From: Cheiracanthium punctorium
Taxonomy: Eukaryota; Arthropoda; Arachnida; Araneae; Cheiracanthiidae
Direction of reading: 5' to 3'
DNA: 64,000 nucleotides
NCBI GenBank assembly: GCA_038373885.1
Contig: JAWZYV010019958.1
Span: forward strand, 620,001 to 684,000
Under the pieces are notes generated by a model. The model had not been told where the DNA came from and did not search any database. It saw nothing but the letters and a program-made list of their open reading frames with translations. Positions 1-11,521 of this stretch are shown here, piece after piece (position 1 is the first letter of the stretch; each line of letters opens with the position of its first letter). Made by a program: the position numbers and the translations under genes.

Positions 1-27
1 GAAACTTTCATCAGGTTTACGCCAAAT

Positions 28-868
28 CTATCTATCTCTATAATAATAAAAATGAATGTTTGTAAATCTGTCTGTGTGCGGTCTCCAGACAAATCTACTG
101 CACACAGAACTCTGAAAATTTGAATATATAAGCCCATGAATGCCGATAATGTGCACCTGAGAATCAGAATTTTAAAATTTTAATTTACTTTTTAATTATT
201 AATTAAAAACTGTTCTAAAACGGAGATTTTCTTACCCTGTGTTACGAATTTTGGGAGCAACTCGCTGTTCTGTGGTTCAAAACAGTTTAAAATTCGTATT
301 CTACGCGTTAAATAGTTAGATTTTGCTTTTTGTTGCATCACTATGGAATGTTCTGGAAATCTCGGGTTCTATGGGTCGTAGGTCTTCGAAAACCTAATTT
401 TTGGGGACTTATTTTTGGTGCCAATTTTGGCGATATTTTGCCAAAACTCGCCAAGTTTGACGATTTTTCTGTCATTTGGCATGTTTTTCCTAATGGGACC
501 TTTTCATGAAATTTTTTATGGTATTTAATACGTTTAATGACCTAACATTTCCTAATTTTAAGAAATTTAAATCGAAAATTGTGGATTTTACAAGATAATT
601 TGCTTAATTGGATGAAATATTTAATAACTCCAGCAATTTTAATGCAAATTACACGATATTTCTGGGGGAAATATGTGACGGCCACGGCAGTGAGTTGTCT
701 TAAGTGGTACGTTTGTAAGTACGTATCTGAAACTCTGGAACGATTATCTGCACATTCTGTTATACAATTGCGGCCTAGAGTACTAATCTGGAGTTGCAGT
801 TTACATGTCAGATTTTGTAAATCGCATAATTTAAGGGGTTCACGGGCAATGCCGTGCGGGACTGCTAG
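28..868 (+). mobile_element. Non-autonomous Helitron
   Basis: The left end begins TCTATCTATCTC followed by an AATAATAAAAATGAATG-type stretch, which resembles animal Helitron 5' ends. The right end has a small hairpin (CACGG at 841-845, loop, CCGTG at 852-856), then a short spacer and CTAG at 865-868. A 3' hairpin about 10 bases before CTRR is the Helitron hallmark. It lies between A and T as expected and shows no target duplication. No Rep/helicase coding sequence is visible, so it would need an autonomous partner. The exact 5' base is uncertain because TCTA is repeated there. Confidence 0.75.
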
Positions 869-1281
869 TAAAGAATAAAGTATTTTAAATAATTTATTTT
901 TTATAAAAAATTATCTTTTAAAGCATTAAATTTTCTTTCTTAAACTTTGGTTTAATCAACCTCAAAAAGAAAAAACATTAAAAATTGTATCAATCAGATA
1001 TTTTGTTTTAACTATCAATTATTTAATCAGTTGATTAAAATAAGTAATATCCTTTTACAAAAATAGTTAAACAATTTATGTGTTAAAAAATAAAAATTAA
1101 AAAAATCCAAAATTATTCTAAATTTTTTCAGTTTTTTAAAATTGAAAATAAGCTTAAATTGACGATAGTGTGTGTTTGTTCTATGAATAACCTAATTGTT
1201 AACTTATGACAGAATGTATTCCCCAGAATTAGCATTATTTTGCTTTTAATTTTGTTTTCTTCATTGGACTATATTCCGTAT
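869..1281. other. AT-rich spacer, nothing recognised
   Basis: Runs of A and T with no convincing reading frame, RNA gene or inverted termini. It separates the Helitron from the next repeated element. Confidence 0.5.
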
Positions 1282-1791
1282 ACGGTGCTTTGTTTACACA
1301 TCAATGGTGAACAATTTGATGCGAGAGTGAGCGATGCACCGCCAAAGAAGTTACCTGACAGTGGTAGTTATGACTGGCAACCATAAAGAATACGTGTTTC
1401 GTCAGGTTTGGGAATTTGAAATTGTTTCTGTTATTGATGGAAGGGAATGAAATGTGTTATGTTAATAAATGAAAAGAATTTTTGTGTGTTTGTTAGAAAT
1501 ATAGTGTGAATTAAAAGCTAAATATAAGAATTTGTGTGTGTTTGTTAGAAATAGGGTGTGAATATAAAGCTAAATAAAAGAAAGCATGCTGGTGTTACGT
1601 TATAAGCCGGTTGGTGTTGGGAACATTTCTGAGGGGTTATTTAAAAAAAAATAAAGGTAAGTTCTCTTTTTTAACAAATCTTTGCAATGTTTAAGGTTTT
1701 TAATGTGAATTTTAAATTGATATTTGATGTGTTTATGTTTTCGTAAGTGCTATTTATGTGCTATTCTAATCATACTGACTTTATAAGAGGT

Positions 1792-2315
1792 GTACAACTA
1801 GGTTGTTTAATCCACCGATGTTTTTTTGAGTTGAAAACGGGCCAGTGTTTGCCCAGTTTACATTAGCTGTACAACTAGGTTGCTTAATTCGCTGTTGTTT
1901 TTTTAGTTAAAAACGGTCCACTGGTTGCGTAGTTTACATAGCTGTATAACTAGGTTGCTGAATCCACTGAGGTTTTATTAGTTAAAAACGGTCCACTGGT
2001 TGCATAGTTTACATAGCTGTACAAATAGGTTGCTGAATCCACTGAGGTTTTTTTAGTTAAAAACGGTCCACTGGTTACATAGTTTACATAGCTGTACAAC
2101 TAGGTTGCTGAATCCACTGAGGTTTTTTTAGTTAAAAATGGTCCACTGGTTGCATAGTTTACATAGCTGTACAACTAGGTTGCTGAATCCACTGAAGTTT
2201 TTTAGTTAAAAACGGTCCACTGGTTGCATAGTTTACATAACTGTACAAGTAGGTTGCTTAATCCACTGTATTTTTTTTAGTTAAAAACGGTCCACTGTTT
2301 GCTCATTTTAAATTG
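1792..2315 (+). repeat. Minisatellite, ~75-bp unit, 7 copies
   Basis: Units start GTACAACTAGGTTG at about 1792, 1869, 1943, 2019, 2093, 2169 and 2243. Each contains GTTAAAAACGGTCCACTG and TAGTTTACATAGCT. Spacing is 74-77 bp. The inverted copy at 37 kb has about four units, so the array length varies between copies. Confidence 0.9.
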
Positions 2316-2458
2316 CCTGTTACTGAATTTGCAGACGTTCTTTTGGTTAAATATGGACGTTGTATTTTGTTTTAATGTTTTTGTAAGTGGAATATATGTG
2401 CAATTTTAATGTGTTAAAATACTTTGACTTTGAAAATGATCGTGCAAAATGGTTGGCA

Positions 2459-2500
2459 ACAGTCGCTGGAGCTTGGCGGTTGCCAAGCTCCAGCGGCTGT
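2459..2500. repeat. Hairpin, 19-bp arms
   Basis: The arms at 2459-2477 and 2482-2500 pair around a GGTT loop with one non-Watson-Crick position. The same hairpin is perfect over 24 bp at 37095-37144. It sits close to the inferred 3' end of the element. Confidence 0.85.
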
Positions 2501-2541
2501 CACCGTGTTCACATGGGGTGCGCAACGGCTTGTATGATTTT

Positions 2542-3803
2542 ACCTCTTCATTTACTAAAATGTTAAGAATTTTTAAAAATTCAGAAGATATATGATAGAA
2601 TACCAAATTTTGTCAATAGTCTGAATAATCAAATTTTGTAGTTGCTCCACTTTTATATAAGCAAAACTGTGGCATAATAACAGAGGGGATGGTCCGCCCG
2701 GGCGGCAAAATAAAAACAGAGATAGGGGGCAGGCAGGACACATAGAAATATTAAGGCAGAAATCTGAAAGACCGAAATGGCAGACAGAATGTTGAAACTT
2801 AGAAGGGATGGGGCAGCAAACTGAAGGACTGCACCAGTTGCCAATAACCTGAGCGCTACACTGCTAAGCAAAAGTTCATTATTATCAGGGTTGGCAAGAT
2901 TTTGATGCATGACAATTTTTACTGTATTTTACCATGGTTTTTACCGCCATGTCAAAAACCCTCTTGTTAAAAATGTCAAAAACTGTCAAAACCCCAGATT
3001 TTTGGTAACATTGCATAGCTATTTTATTTCGGCTAATTATTATTTAAATAAAGATTTTGTCTTAAAACAATAAGTTTAAAAAACAGCTATAAAAGGTATC
3101 TTTCTATTCTAAAAAAAAGTAATGGCCGCTGCCGTCAAAAGCTTGTTCTGCTATATCTCCTCCAAAACCGTGGGGATTTGAGTTTCGATTAAGGTGTCCA
3201 CGGATTCAGAAAAATTCCGGGAAAGCCGATAAGCTGACTTAAATTTTGAAATTCCAATTATTTTAGAAGATATTAATAAAAAACTGAAAAAATAAGCATA
3301 ATGGTTGCCAGGTTTGGTAATTTTTGCCAGCATAAAATAATTCATGTCTCTGCAACAAAGCAATTCCAAGTATGTAGAATCGCATGAAATTGAAAAACAT
3401 GAAGTAGAATTACAAAAATTTTACACCAAATTTAAAAGTATGTGAAATAAATACGTCAAAGTGTGTTACACAAAGGTGACGATTTTCAAATAGTAACTTC
3501 TCTTAGATAACAGAAGTTTAGAATTACTGATTATTCGTTTTTCCAAAAGAGAATAACTAATTGTAACTGATTTAAAAACGGCCATTTTGGCATCTCGTAC
3601 AATCTACGATCTGGTAAAAGGCTATCTCTCCAAGCTGGATGAATCTAAACCGCTTGTTCCAAAATGTTAAAACACAGTATCTTGAAAATGAAAAATAATT
3701 AAAATGCAGATTATAGTAAAGCCGGTTAGGTTCAGCTTGGGTATTTGTCATTATAGCCGTTATAGTCAGCTAGGATATTTAATAGAGCAGCGAGATTATA
3801 TAT
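2542..3803. other. Intergenic, nothing recognised
   Basis: The short open frames here (for example 2653-2910 and 3151-3369, both minus) show no domain or compositional sign of being genes. I see no clear terminal repeats. Confidence 0.45.
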
Positions 3804-4610
3804 CAGGGTGTCTACCACATAAAGTAAGCTTGATTTCTTGACCTTTTCTTGACCATAACAAATATGAAACACTAATATCAAAAATACATTCGTGCCAGGG
3901 ATGCAGAATATGTACGATCCGGCAATCTAGGATAGGGGGAAATTTTGCAGCAAATATACAACTGATTTCGATTTTAACAATGAATTACAAAATTCTTCGA
4001 GTTATTCTTTCCCATTCCTATTTTTAAAGCGATTTTTTTTTTCAACTCTTTCACCGATCAGCAGTTTGCTTTCTCTTAACTTGGACCCATTGCTATTTAG
4101 TAAACATGTATGTAGCTTGTTCAGGCAAATATTTTTACACTTATGGTAATACAGAACTTATGCAAGTCTATAAACATATCATAAAATTTTGGGGAAATTT
4201 GCATATGGATTGAGGGAAATGTTGAGAGTAAAAACAGTTTCTGCACCCCTGCATCATACTCATAGAATGAAGAAAAATTATACTTTTAAATTTAACACTA
4301 TTAATATACAGGGTGATCAGCGAATAAGCCCCGATTTCAAAATTAAATATCTCTACAACAAAGATCGATAGAATTATGCGGTAAACTATACGTTTATTAG
4401 CAAAACTGTAAAAATGGTGCACAAAAGTTTAGGAAATTTAGATACGAAAATTGTCAACTAAGAATTTGAATGAAATGGAAAAAGGAAGTTGAGTCGCTAA
4501 TCGTGACCTAGTGCTTCATTTCTTGACCTTTTCTTGACTTTCCTGACCTTTTTGCCAATTCTTGACTTTTCCGTGACTTTCGTGACCTTTGCATGATGGT
4601 AGACACCCTG
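3804..4610. mobile_element. TIR element, CAGGGTGTCTACCA termini
   Basis: The left end CAGGGTGTCTACCA (3804) is matched in reverse complement at the right end (to 4610). Both sides are flanked by TATAT, so the target duplication could be TA or longer. The subterminal regions carry repeated CTTGACCTTTT-type motifs in inverted orientation, likely transposase-binding repeats. No transposase is visible, so it is non-autonomous. Confidence 0.7.
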
Positions 4611-4740
4611 TATATTTTGTGTGGTACTAAATATGCCAATCTACAAAAGATTATGTATATGAATATATAGATAACGTTTTTCCCAGTAACCTTACATAAG
4701 CAGTAATTATTGGTTATGAGCATGTGTAAATCACCAAATA

Positions 4741-5625
4741 CAGTCGAAACCGTATAAGTGCACATCTCTTAAGTGCATAAACCTCCTAAGTGCACAAGAT
4801 ATGAAAATCCCGAATTTCTTCCTATGCATCTTATGTTTTGTTAATCCGCATAAGTACACACCTCATAAGTACACAAACTGCTATAGTGCACATTTTTCAC
4901 ATTAAAAAAATTGTTTTTATAATGGAAATTCGACCGCATAAGTGCACATTCATTCAAAAACAAACCAAAAAGAAGGAAATTGCAGTTTATCTGAGAAATC
5001 TCGAGATAACGCTCGGTAGTAATGAAGCGATGTCAGTTTTAATGGTTTTGAGTGATTACTGTTCCTCCAATACCTTCGATATGAAAAATATTAATGCATT
5101 AACTGATCAATTTTTGAGTATACTTCAAGAAAATCTTGTACAGAAAAAATTGACAGACTTCTTCAACTGATTATGTAACAATGTTTACGTGAGTATGTTT
5201 GAATATTTAATAAATTAGCATTATTCCATTTAATTGATCTATATTTTTGTACTAATCAAACTTAAAATTTTCATTTTTTTTACATTAAACATTTTTAGGT
5301 AGTTAAGCTTAGTAGCTGTGCATACTAAGCATAAGTTAGCTCTGTTTTCTACGTAGTTATGCATAATAAACTTTGTAATTACTGTTATTCAAAATTATAT
5401 TTTAAGTTGTAATTATAAAATTTACAATGAAAAGCACGTATAGAAAGACATATATTTTGTATATATATAACTACTTATACTATTTAATATCAAATACACA
5501 GCCTTTCAATGAGAAATTGCATTACCTATGTAAATTTACGAAAGCTCGTATAAGTGCACAAACCGATTAAGTACACATAATTAATTTTGTTGCCACATCA
5601 ATATGCACTAACACGGTTTCTACTG
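4741..5625 (+). mobile_element. Decayed pogo/Tigger-type transposon
   Basis: Left terminus CAGTCGAAACCGTATAAGTG preceded by TA. The right end is a diverged inverted match ending GGTTTCTACTG. Subterminal ATAAGTGCACA motifs recur on both sides. It encloses a reading frame matching the C-terminal part of Tigger transposases. The right-hand TA is not preserved. At ~0.9 kb it is an internally deleted copy. Confidence 0.7.
4838..5170 (+). pseudogene. Tigger-like transposase C-terminal remnant
   Basis: The frame is 110 codons. Its last ~50 residues resemble the C-terminal tail of pogo/Tigger DDE transposases: an EAMSVLMVLSDY helix, then a second helix and a final TDFF motif just before the stop. 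The N-terminal HTH/CENP-B domains and the DDE core are absent. The first ~30 codons overlap subterminal repeat DNA and are unlikely to be genuine. Family placement rests on the tail motif and the surrounding pogo-like TIRs. Confidence 0.6.
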
Positions 5626-7427
5626 CAATGAAAAGTCGCTGCTGGTGGTAAACTATTCTAGCTGTTTTGTATAGTTTTTATCAAATAAAACATAATAACT
5701 GTTTTCTTAGAACAAATTATTACTTATGCATATACACAAGTTGTCAAATTATTAAAAATCGCCATGAGTGGCAAATATGCAAGGTGTCCCATAGGTTTTA
5801 CATAATTAAAAATACAGTTGAGACAGGTGTTCTGACTTTATTATGCTTTAGTTCCTAATTAATATAACACAGTAGATAAGATTATTAGAATTTCACAGAA
5901 TTACACGCCATCATAACATGTGATATTTAATAATTATCACATAGTAGAAATGAGTAATTAAATTATTGTTGCTTTTTTTTTTCATTTTTGCCTGGTTTCT
6001 TACTATTATTACTAGTTTTTACTTTGATGGTTAAGTGACAATCCTGTAATGAAAATGTCAAGACTCAAAATCCCAGTCAAGTAAATTTATGTGAATATTT
6101 CAAAAATGAAAAATAAGAGTTCTAATATTTAGCCAAAGATATGCACCACAGTTCATGCAAATTTGAGGCGGTCAGATGGTTACCCTTGGATTACCTGCTA
6201 TGGAAATAATGAATGATTATATTATTCTTCATTATATGTCACACATAATCAAACATTAAATATATATACATTATTACTCACACAACCCAATTTTAAAAAA
6301 GGAAAAAAAAAATATTTTAAAGACAGCTAGTTACAGCTATACACAGACATCAGCATTAATTAAAGAGGAATGATCCTAGCACCCGGTTCGTTGTTCATTA
6401 ACAATTCTGTTTTGTTTATCTTTTTGTGGATTTCTAAGGGGCAATAACAATACAAAATATTTAGAAATTTCAGCAGAATGTGATAATAAACATCCGGTAC
6501 ACACTGGCGTTTTAAATGCCGGCAAATAAGTTTCAATAAGTATTAAATATCTCACGGTATTTTAAGTCAAACAATGCAATAAACCATAAAATTTTATCAA
6601 TGCGATTACAAACGTAACGAATTGCAGATACGCCAAATGTAGTTTACAAATAGTAACTGCTTCATTAACGTCACTTCGTAAATACTCATGGAGAATAAAC
6701 AATCAAGAATCCGTAAAATAAACGGCTAAAAAGCAACTTCCGATTTAATAAAAAATATATCTAACTTTATTTTCAAAAATTGAAAACGATCGATTCAAAA
6801 TAATACATATGCACGAACCGATTCCATTAAGTCATGTATGATTAAATGAACACGGCATAGTGCAATACCGGTATATAGGTATGGACACATAAACAGGTGA
6901 AAAATACAAAACAGAAACACAAACCTTCAATCAAGAAATCGGAGATCCCAAATGAAATATTCTTTAACGCTGATAAACAAGAATTAAGACGTCAATATAA
7001 TGTTACTGTATGTGTACACATGTCCCTGTCAGAGTTGGATCGCGCCACAAGCCGCAAGTCAGCCATGTTGAGAAGGTTCGGTGGTGATGCGCTAAAGAAC
7101 TTGAACGATTACCGAGAAATAAACATTTAATGAAACATCTCAATATATCGATATCTGACCACTTTCTTTAACCAGCTGAAAATGATTGTTCAATACACTA
7201 ATATAAAAAGTGACATTCACAAACAAATACAGCAACGCCGCTCCCACTAACGCGTTTTGAATCCGATAGAAATGATTGGCCAGCCAGAGTGTCGAATTAC
7301 TTCTTTTGTCTAGTTATTAAGACTGCCATCTGTTGATCATTATATGCACTTTTAGTTTAAAAAAAAAAAAAAAACAGTTTGAATTATGGGGCATAAAATA
7401 TATCCACTATCTCATTTGTTTTAAAGA
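5626..7427. other. AT-rich intergenic region
   Basis: No recognisable gene. The open frame at 6897-7130 (+, 77 codons, lysine-rich N terminus) has no recognised domain and no supporting splice or promoter context, so I do not call it a gene. Confidence 0.4.
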
Positions 7428-7760
7428 AAATCTGATGTGGACACCACATGATTTCCTTGTACGTCTATTAAATCATAAATATTTTAGGTGCACTTCATCT
7501 AAACTTTGAAACATTTGAAAAATATACAATACTGATACTGCAACTGCAATAATACTAAGATTTAGCGATTTCTACTCCAACTCAGATAGTTGTGATATCG
7601 CAGAGCTCGGCTAACAAGACACTTATTGTTATTGTTTTTGGCACTTAACTTTGCGGTATTTCACCAAAAGCCGCCAAGCTTGAGATAGTTTGAAAGATTT
7701 TGGGCATAGGCGAAATAATGAACCACGCACATTTAATGAATTCACGGTATCCACGGACAT
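7428..7760 (+). repeat. Dispersed repeat, GATGTGGACACC family, copy 1
   Basis: Shares an ordered set of segments (TCTGATGTGGACACCA, TAAATCATAAATA, GAGATAGTTTG, GATTTTGGGCATAG) with 43384-44770 and 45902-46400, all in the same orientation. Non-coding in all copies. Ends uncertain. Confidence 0.7.
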
Positions 7761-7819
7761 GGGCGTAACTTGGGCTTCGAAACTGGGGGGGCAAAAGTCA
7801 TTTTAAATGAAAGTGCAGA

Positions 7820-7822
<3 letters not shown>

Positions 7823-7893
<71 letters not shown>
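7823..7893. repeat. (TA)n microsatellite
   Basis: About 70 bases of uninterrupted alternating AT. Confidence 0.95.
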
Positions 7894-7899
<6 letters not shown>

Positions 7900-8259
7900 A
7901 AATTCGGAATTTCAGCCTCGTCAGGGGAGACCCCCTGAACCCCCCTAATTTTTTAGTTTCATTATTGCCATATTAAAACGATATTAATTGACTATGTCAT
8001 TTTATTTCTCACCCCTTTTTCTTTTATTCTTCCTTTAAATTTATTTCATCGACTGGAAGTAGGAGGGTTTCCTGATCTTTCCTTGCAAATGCAAACGTGG
8101 GTCGAAGATAACTGAAGTAACTTATGTAATTTTTAGTATCTATCTTAACACACCAAAACTTTTGCTTTTCTTTATTTGATGTTGTTGAGAGAGCTTTAGG
8201 CGAGTAGGGTTGCTGTATTTCGCGTGGTAACTCTATTGGCGAGTCATCCAGAGTGGATA

Positions 8260-9228
8260 AGAATCCCATGCTGTTAGGCTTATGTTTAAAATTATTCTTT
8301 TTCCACTTTCACATTCGGTAGCCCAGTGCTCGATGCGTTTATACCTTTTACAAGTTATTCTTGATGTATGCTTAATTTTATGAGTCGGCTGGCCCGAGTA
8401 TTTTCCATAATTTTTATTTTTAGACGCAGGTTTTCTAGGAGCTGCCACGAAAGCACCTGAGTCTTCCGCTTGTCTATCATCGTTACGCCTGGCATTTGAT
8501 TCTGAGTATTTCTGTCTTCGGAAGCTCATCTCTTGATTCCATAGCACATCGAAAATTGTTGAAAGTAGAAGGGAGGCTATATAACAGCATTACAGTCAGC
8601 AAGTCGTCGTCTATTTTAATATCCATTTCTGAAAGTCTCAGGGGCGTAGCCAGGGGGGGGGATCGGAATATATCCCCCCCCCGAAATGTTTTGATTGGTG
8701 ATGAAATTCCGTCTATTTATACACATATAAGTTCATATCCCCCCCCGAAATATTTTCCAGGCGCATATCCCCCCCCCCCGAAAAATTTTCCTGGCTACGC
8801 GCCTGGAAAGTCTGTCCACTATGTCGAAGAATTTTCTCAAATGGTCGTGAATTCCATTAGACAAGTCGGGTATCTTATATTGAATTAAAGATTTCATTAA
8901 TGCAGCTTTACGAGCAGGTCCTTTAGACTGATAGATTTTTCCCAGTTTTTTCAAGACATCTGATGAAGTGTCACAATTTTTTATTTGTTTGAGTTCAGAT
9001 GGCGATTTACATAGAATAATAACTGCTTTTGCTTTTTCGTCCATTTAGAGACCCACGTATCGAACTCTTCTTGCGATTTTTCGTCATTTTCCAAAACTTC
9101 AGGTTTAGGCTTTGAACCTGATGCATAAATCCAGGCATCATTCTTTATTAAAACGCTTTCATTTGCATTTTCCATGTTTCGTAATTATCTTTATTCAGCG
9201 TTTCAATTCACCAAGTTCCAGTTGCCAT
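8260..9228 (-). pseudogene. Ty1/copia-type Gag, multiply broken
   Basis: Reading leftward from an ATG at 9228, fragments match copia Gag order: an N-terminal motif LNKDNYETWKMQMKA, LIKNDAW, then SSDVLKKLGKIYQS, LLTVMLLYSLP, and a C-terminal zinc-knuckle region near 8310-8350. The knuckle reads C-x2-Y-x4-H-x4-C, so the second Cys is Tyr. Lesions: an in-frame TGA six codons after the start, a frameshift near 9150, another near 9045, and a 167-bp MITE insertion at 8639-8805. Copia Gag would package element RNA; this copy cannot. Confidence 0.75.
8639..8805. mobile_element. hAT-type MITE, CAGGGGCGTAGCCAGG termini
   Basis: 167 bp. Inverted ends CAGGGGCGTAGCCAGG / CCTGGCTACGCGCCTG, flanked by a perfect 8-bp duplication GAAAGTCT (8631-8638 and 8806-8813). 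It contains long C and G runs and a GGTGATGAAATTCCGTC core, which also occurs in inverted orientation at 27953-28098. It is inserted in the copia gag. Confidence 0.92.
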
Positions 9229-9429
9229 TTTGAGGATAAATGATGCATCCTTGAAACAAACGTTAAAAATCAGCAAATAAATAAATTAATCCATCTGGTG
9301 TCCATAACCTTTTAGAAATGTTAGCAGAGTTATGGCACAGGCATAGTAAACGTGGGATTTTAAGATAACATATTATTAGAACGGAAGAAACAGGCACATC
9401 ACATAACAGGGTAACATCAAGAAGGAAAA

Positions 9430-9560
9430 AAGTATATTTGTTTGTGTTTGTGGGATTACGGCTGATTAGCTACGCGTGGGCTCTAGGCCGATGGTCGGGG
9501 TGCCCTCCGTGGGGATCTTTCTAAGGGGTCTTAACCCGCATTTACACTAAGTGAAAAAAG
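9430..9560 (-). repeat. SINE body fragment
   Basis: Matches the body of the SINE at 23431-23672 (GGGATTACGG, GGCCGATGG, GGGGATCTTTCTAAG, TTTACACTAAG) in the same orientation. The tRNA-like head is missing, so this is truncated. Strand is set from the full copy. Confidence 0.7.
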
Positions 9561-9800
9561 TATAGAAGAAGTAAAAAGAATGCGTGCGCGATCCCAGTTA
9601 CAGTTAAGTAGATAAATGTATATTGAGGGATACAGAATTCAGGAGGATAAGACATATATAAAAAAATAAAAAATTCAAGACAATGAAAAAATAATCAATT
9701 CAATACTCAACAATTTATTCTTACTTTTATGTCGCATTTTTGGGACACATTTTTCGGACAATTTTCAATAAAGGGGGTGAGAAATAAAATGACATAGTCA

Positions 9801-11464
9801 TTACTAAATCATAAAATATTTCTTCTATATAACAATGGAAAAAGTACTGTACTAAAACGGATGAAATTTGAGTACAGTTATTTTTAACTCTTGAATACAA
9901 AAAGTAAATAGTGCAATAAGTATAATTAATAAAATAGATAAAAGGGCTTACTTTTTCCCCCTTTTATCAAACCAACCCCACAGCCACTGGTATCACTGGG
10001 GACCGAATCAGCTTTTAGCGGTAGAGTCTGTGTGTACGTCCAATACAAAGTTCATTGGAAGGATTGGAAATTGCAAATCTATGTGTTCACTACAAAAAAA
10101 AAAAAAAACTCCACAACCACTGGACATTAGCAGGTCTTGACTGTCAAGAAACATTTGACGGTCAAAAACTGAAGCGGCCGACTTTGATTTTCAAAGGGTC
10201 TTTCCAATAAGTAAGGAGAGGCATCATTTTTAATTTAAACAAAACTACATAAATAAATATTCCCTCTCAAAGCGCAACTATAATGGATGTCTTCTCCTTA
10301 ACGAATTCCTGACAAAAAAAAAAAAAAACCAAATGATCAGTACATTGTAGTATTTTCTCCAGACTAATACTTTATTTAAAATTTACCGATTTGACGCGAA
10401 AATTGCGAAAACTACTTACCTGTACTCATACACAAAACAAGTTAATAGTTCACTGCAAGATACAGATATTCGGCTGGTAAAATTCATTTAACTTAACCAA
10501 ACTCGACACACAGACATCATTTACCTATTTATCTTACTCTTTGTAATCCATTCTTTGCAGCTCATTCAATAATCCCTCCAACCCTCTTGGACATCTCCCG
10601 TGTTCTACGTCGGGGTTCCCCCCCCCCCAACAAGGTAGCGAAAGATTAACAACAGACTTGAAATATAAAACATCATGTTACATACAAAATTTTTAAAGCT
10701 TCCTTCTCTCACAAAGTCAATATGCTTGCGGGCAAAACTGATCATAGTCTATTTAAGTGAACACAGATGTGACTGATTTTTGAGTTAACGGGAGATAAAA
10801 GGGACGCGTTCAGTCACTGGTTATCAGTTTCTATGGACTTTACGAATACCTTTAGTTTATTTCTTTTCGTCGCCTAGGAGACGTGTTTGTTTACAATTCG
10901 CGAATGCGTTAATTTTGCTGAGGCGAGTTTTTAGTACATACTCAATATAAAATCAACAGGATTTTTAAAAGAAAGAGTGGCCATAATTGAAGTGCACAGA
11001 TGAAAATTTAGAAATTTCAACTTCATTTTTTCAAAAGTATTTAGTAAAAGAAGTTCAAATTTCTCTAATAACGGTTTGAATCAACTTCAATCTCGACACT
11101 AAAACATGCATTTTTGAATTTACTAAAATTAAAAATACAAGTAAATGATTACCTTTGAAAAATTATGTACCTTCGTAGCAGTTTCTAGCGCATGCATGCA
11201 TTTCCTCCTCGAAAAAGTAATATTTGCAGCTTCAGCAAACGTAAAATACTTTTCATAACAACATACTTTTCCATAACAACAGACGCCATTTGTAAACAGC
11301 AATAACGTGCAGCAAGTAATCTTCTCAACAAACTCAATCAACCTAAATCGCTCTCGGTTTACTTCGTTTGAAACTAATTGCACTCAGCGGAAAAAAACAC
11401 TCAAAATACTGGTGTTAAACGATAAAGTAATTAAAAAACTTTGTTAAAAACACACATAAGATGT
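9801..11464. other. Intergenic, no gene recognised
   Basis: AT-rich with A runs near 10090 and 10313 and a C run near 10620. The minus-strand frame at 11129-11383 has no recognisable feature. Confidence 0.4.
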
Positions 11465-11478
11465 TAAAGGTAAGAAGA

Positions 11479-11521
11479 TACGCACGTTTCGGTTAAAAAT
11501 TGTTTTAACCTTCATCAGTCC
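11479..11521 (-). ncRNA. Hammerhead-ribozyme-like motif
   Basis: On the minus strand: CTGATGA (11518-11512), one extra A, an ~8-bp stem II (GGTTAAAA...TTTTAACC, 11510-11491), GAAA, a very short stem III and a possible GTA cleavage triplet ending at 11479. Minimal hammerheads occur in Penelope-like elements, and this lies ~410 bp before the Penelope start codon. Weak points: the extra base between core and stem II, a weak stem I, and antisense orientation to the element. Confidence 0.35.

Larger units (their letters stand above)
1282..2541 (+). mobile_element. Minisatellite-plus-hairpin element, copy 1
   Basis: Similar to the reverse complement of 37055-38165, so this is a dispersed element present in both orientations. 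From left to right: a conserved start (GGACTATATTCCGT), a partly diverged 5' domain, a short duplicated segment around 1480-1590, a splice-donor-like AAAG|GTAAGT near 1655, seven copies of a ~75-bp minisatellite, and a strong hairpin at 2459-2500. Similarity ends near CTTGTATGATTTTACC. The layout of 5' palindrome, tandem core and 3' hairpin recalls Helentron/DINE-type elements, but no CTRR terminus is seen and the class is unproven. Confidence 0.6.
7989..9800 (-). mobile_element. Segment bounded by perfect 27-bp inverted repeats, carrying copia Gag
   Basis: Positions 7989-8015 and 9774-9800 are perfect inverted copies (start TGACTATGTCATTTTATTTC). The outermost bases read TG...CA, as in LTR retroelements, but the repeats are inverted rather than direct. 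Inside lies a broken copia-type gag on the minus strand, itself interrupted by a MITE and followed by part of a SINE. No protease, integrase or reverse transcriptase follows within the repeats. No clear target duplication was found. Confidence 0.6.

Noticed and set aside
579..878. 99-codon open frame on the + strand
   Set aside because: It runs through the Helitron 3' end and hairpin; no domain, chance frame.
1792..2315. Regular direct repeats resembling a CRISPR array
   Set aside because: The whole ~75-bp unit repeats with no unique spacers, in a eukaryotic transposon context, and the array recurs inverted at 37 kb. It is a minisatellite.
6897..7130. 77-codon basic frame
   Set aside because: No recognised domain, no promoter or splice support, and no second copy in the window; kept only as a note on the spacer.
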